A stretch of 64,000 nucleotides of DNA, taken from contig NZ_LFLU01000018.1 in NCBI RefSeq assembly GCF_001189965.1, positions 40,188 to 104,187 of the forward strand, in the 5' to 3' direction. The stretch comes from Herbaspirillum rhizosphaerae (lineage in GTDB: Bacteria; Pseudomonadota; Gammaproteobacteria; Burkholderiales; Burkholderiaceae_D). The notes under the pieces are model-generated. The model had not been told where the DNA came from, searched no databases, and was given only the letters and a program-made list of their open reading frames with translations. The stretch's first letter is position 1. Each line of letters opens with the position of its first letter. Positions 62,490 to 64,000 of this stretch are shown here, piece by piece. The position numbers were made by a program, and so were the translations under genes.

Positions 62490-62567
62490 ATGGGTAAGTA
62501 TTTCCTCGCCTGGATACTGGGCGTTCCCGCTTTCGTGCTGGTGCTGATCTACTTTTTCGTGCACTGA
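62490..62567 (+). CDS. 25-residue single-helix membrane peptide (2)
   Basis: The peptide begins MGKYFLAWILGVP and continues as one hydrophobic helix ending FFVH. CAAGGAGCAGAT is an excellent ribosome binding site, so translation is very likely. It is a paralogue of the peptide at 61347. It is followed after 68 bp by the four-helix-bundle protein. Probable inner-membrane small protein. Confidence 0.78.
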   Translation: MGKYFLAWILGVPAFVLVLIYFFVH

Positions 62568-62635
62568 TGTACTGATGCAGCGATGTAAGAGCAGAAAAAG
62601 AAAAAACTTTTCCCCTCCATTTCAATGAAAGGCAC

Positions 62636-63103
62636 ATGATGAAAAACGATCAACTGATTGATACCCTGAACGACCTGATCCAGATTTCGAAGGACGGCGA
62701 AGAAGGTTTCCGCGTCTGCGCGGAAGACGCATCGGAACGCCAGGCGTATTACAAGACCCAGTTCCTGGAACGCTCGCAGGCCTGCGGCCAGAGTGCGCTG
62801 GAATTGCAGAACCTGGTGCGTGCGCTGGGCGGCGAACCGACCAACCACACCACGGTCAGCGGCGCCCTGCATCGCCAATGGATCAACATCAAGAGCGCCA
62901 TCGTCGGCAAGAACGACGAAGCGATTCTCAACGAATGCGAACGCGGTGAAGATGCCGCAGTGAACGCCTATCGCAAGGCCCTGGCGGAAGATTTGCCGAG
63001 CGACGTGCGCCTGCTCGTCGAGCGCCAGTACCAGGGTGTGCTCGCCAATCACGACCGCGTCAAGGCATTGCGCGATCAGGTGCGCGCCAAGAAGGCGGCA
63101 TAA
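62636..63103 (+). CDS. DUF2383-type four-helix-bundle protein (PA2169-like)
   Basis: 155 residues. NDQLIDTLNDLIQISKDGEEGFRVCAEDA and GALHRQWINIKSAIVGKNDEAILNECERGEDAAVNAYRKAL are characteristic of the ferritin-like PA2169/DUF2383 family. Metal ligands are not certain. Two Mets (62636, 62639) are possible starts; GAAAGG precedes them. It ends at a strong terminator. Confidence 0.88.
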   Translation: MMKNDQLIDTLNDLIQISKDGEEGFRVCAEDASERQAYYKTQFLERSQACGQSALELQNLVRALGGEPTNHTTVSGALHRQWINIKSAIVGKNDEAILNECERGEDAAVNAYRKALAEDLPSDVRLLVERQYQGVLANHDRVKALRDQVRAKKAA

Positions 63104-63121
63104 GCATGCGGTAGCAAGCGA

Positions 63122-63149
63122 CGCACGCATGTCTCCCAACATGCGTGCG
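63122..63149 (+). repeat. Perfect 10-bp hairpin before terminator
   Basis: CGCACGCATG and CATGCGTGCG flank an 8-nt loop between the DUF2383 stop and the terminator. It may protect the 3' end. Confidence 0.55.
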
Positions 63150-63157
63150 CCGGAAAT

Positions 63158-63189
63158 AAAAAAGAGCGGCTCACAAGCCGCTCTTTTTT
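63158..63189. terminator. Bidirectional terminator
   Basis: AAAAAAGAGCGGCT pairs with AGCCGCTCTTTTTT around CACA. It serves the DUF2383 gene (plus) and the FMN reductase gene (minus). Confidence 0.92.
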
Positions 63190-63211
63190 ATTTTACTGAC
63201 AGATCTCCGTC

Positions 63212-63781
63212 TTATTTTTTGTGATGCTTCAGCATCAACGCCAGCTCTTGCAGCGCGACCAGCATGGTCTTGATGAATTCGCGTGTCGGTTCATGCGTCA
63301 ACTTGCCGCCGGCGTCGAAACGATCGCCGGCGCCGCCGATCATGACTTCCGGCTTGTTGAGAAATTTCAGATCGAGAAAGACGCCGATCTGGCGCAAGTG
63401 ATATTGCGCGCGCGCCGTACCGACGGCGCCCGGGCTGGCGCCCATGATGGCGGTCGCCTTGCCTGCGAAAGGTTGCTCCGGCGGGCGCGAGGCCCAGTCG
63501 ATGGCGTTTTTCAGCAAGCCGGGAATCGAATAATTGTATTCCGGCGTAGAGAACAGGATCGCATCCGCTTCGGCAATCTGCTTGCGAAAACGCTCCACCG
63601 AAGGCGGCCATCCTTTGGCGCGTACATCGTCGTTGTAGAGGGGAATATCGGAGATGTCGGCTTGGATCAGACGCACTCCGGGCGGCAGCAATTCCGCTGC
63701 GGCGTGCAGCGCTGCCGTGTTGTAAGAACCTGCGCGCAAGCTGCCGGAGATGCCGAGAATAGTGATCGGGGTATCGCTCAT
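63212..63781 (-). CDS. NADPH-dependent FMN reductase (ChrR/azoreductase-like)
   Basis: 189-residue flavodoxin-fold quinone/chromate reductase. The FMN phosphate loop is GISGSLRAGSYNTAAL (residues 9-24). PEYNYSIPGLLKNAIDWASRP is the family signature. It reduces quinones, chromate or azo compounds by two electrons and protects against redox stress. The ATG at 63781 is chosen over an in-frame extension. Confidence 0.92.
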   Translation of the reverse strand: MSDTPITILGISGSLRAGSYNTAALHAAAELLPPGVRLIQADISDIPLYNDDVRAKGWPPSVERFRKQIAEADAILFSTPEYNYSIPGLLKNAIDWASRPPEQPFAGKATAIMGASPGAVGTARAQYHLRQIGVFLDLKFLNKPEVMIGGAGDRFDAGGKLTHEPTREFIKTMLVALQELALMLKHHKK

Positions 63782-63864
63782 TTCAATGTCCTTTGATGAG
63801 GGAGTTGAATCTGAAAACAGCGGAAACACCGACCTATCCTACACCAGACTTGCGCGCCGCTTTC

Positions 63865-64000
63865 TTAGCCCTCACCCAGATAAGCCGCCTTGACACGCGG
63901 ATCATTAAGCATCTGCTTGGCATCGCCGGTCATGGTGATCAGGCCCGACTCCATCACATAACCGCGATGCGCCGCCTCCAGCGCCAGCTTGGCGTTCTGC
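63865..64000 (-). CDS. livF: Branched-chain amino acid ABC transporter ATPase, C-terminal end (partial)
   Basis: Only the last 44 residues are visible; the gene begins beyond the right edge. They read QNAKLALEAAHRGYVMESG, then TGDAKQMLNDPRVKAAYLGEG, the typical LivF tail (A-x-x-A-H/D-R-G-Y-V-x-E-x-G; LLNDPRVRxAYLG). It would energise a LIV-I-type transporter that the two orphan binding proteins at 18.9-21.4 kb could in principle serve, though they are far away. Confidence 0.85.
   Translation of the reverse strand, partial: QNAKLALEAAHRGYVMESGLITMTGDAKQMLNDPRVKAAYLGEG

Noticed and set aside
1..64000. CRISPR arrays, insertion sequences, integrases or prophage genes
   Set aside because: No regularly spaced repeats, transposase or integrase motifs were seen on either strand. 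The ssrA-adjacent repeat is the only sign of past integration.

Overview
The window looks like chromosomal DNA of a betaproteobacterium of the order Burkholderiales, most likely family Oxalobacteraceae and Herbaspirillum-like. This rests on gene order and protein style: the gyrA-serC-pheA-hisC-tyrA-aroA-cmk-rpsA supraoperon, OmpA proteins with a short N-terminal GLCW motif, ybgC-tolQRAB-pal-cpoB followed by tRNA-Lys, and 6S RNA behind zapA. No database search was possible, so the genus is an inference.

Layout. 1-10.5 kb (minus strand): the aromatic amino acid/serine/gyrase supraoperon, reading from gyrA down to a truncated rpsA. 10.9-18.3 kb (plus): two OmpA-family proteins, ubiG, gph, a 1242-residue DUF748/AsmA-like envelope protein, and tmRNA (ssrA). 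18.3-31.3 kb is accessory in character. It starts with a decayed copy of the tmRNA 3' end plus terminator, and then holds two convergent orphan LivJ-like binding proteins, a truncated tautomerase relic, a chaperone-usher fimbrial cluster (usher, two near-identical pilins, chaperone, adhesin-like subunit, a third divergent pilin), an outer-membrane barrel and an intact tautomerase. 31.5-37 kb: an LprI-like protein, an AlkA-type glycosylase, a zapB-like gene with zapA, 6S RNA, nrdR and glyA. 37.2-43.5 kb: ydfG, the complete Tol-Pal operon and tRNA-Lys. 43.6-47.2 kb: an unidentified polytopic membrane protein, then a Fur-box intergenic region between hemS and a probable minus-strand small RNA. 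47.2-52.1 kb (minus): nitrate transport and regulation, read as nasT, a leader attenuator, nrtA, nrtB, nrtD and a soluble chemoreceptor-like protein. 52.1-63.2 kb: a dense envelope/general-stress island of mostly small proteins (three CsbD-like, BON, DUF883, ferritin-like, glycine zipper, DUF3309, DUF2383-like, two 25-residue membrane peptides) surrounding a NarX-type histidine kinase and two response regulators. The window ends with an FMN reductase and the tail of a livF-type ATPase.

Most interesting signals. (1) A perfect 23-bp Fur-box palindrome sits as the 17-bp spacer of a minus-strand promoter and covers the plus-strand start of hemS. The minus-strand transcript would end at a strong terminator about 200 nt away with no protein gene in between, which makes it a candidate iron-responsive sRNA with a CU-rich anti-Shine-Dalgarno stretch. 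(2) A bipartite element, CCTAC-N18-CCTAT, recurs with identical 23-bp periodicity upstream of five genes or gene groups of the stress island. (3) A TTTTCCTAT box lies upstream of the usher and both pilins, plus one orphan site. (4) A terminator hairpin lies between the ANTAR regulator nasT and nrtA, which suggests antitermination control. (5) The tmRNA 3' end is partly duplicated, marking a probable old integration site.
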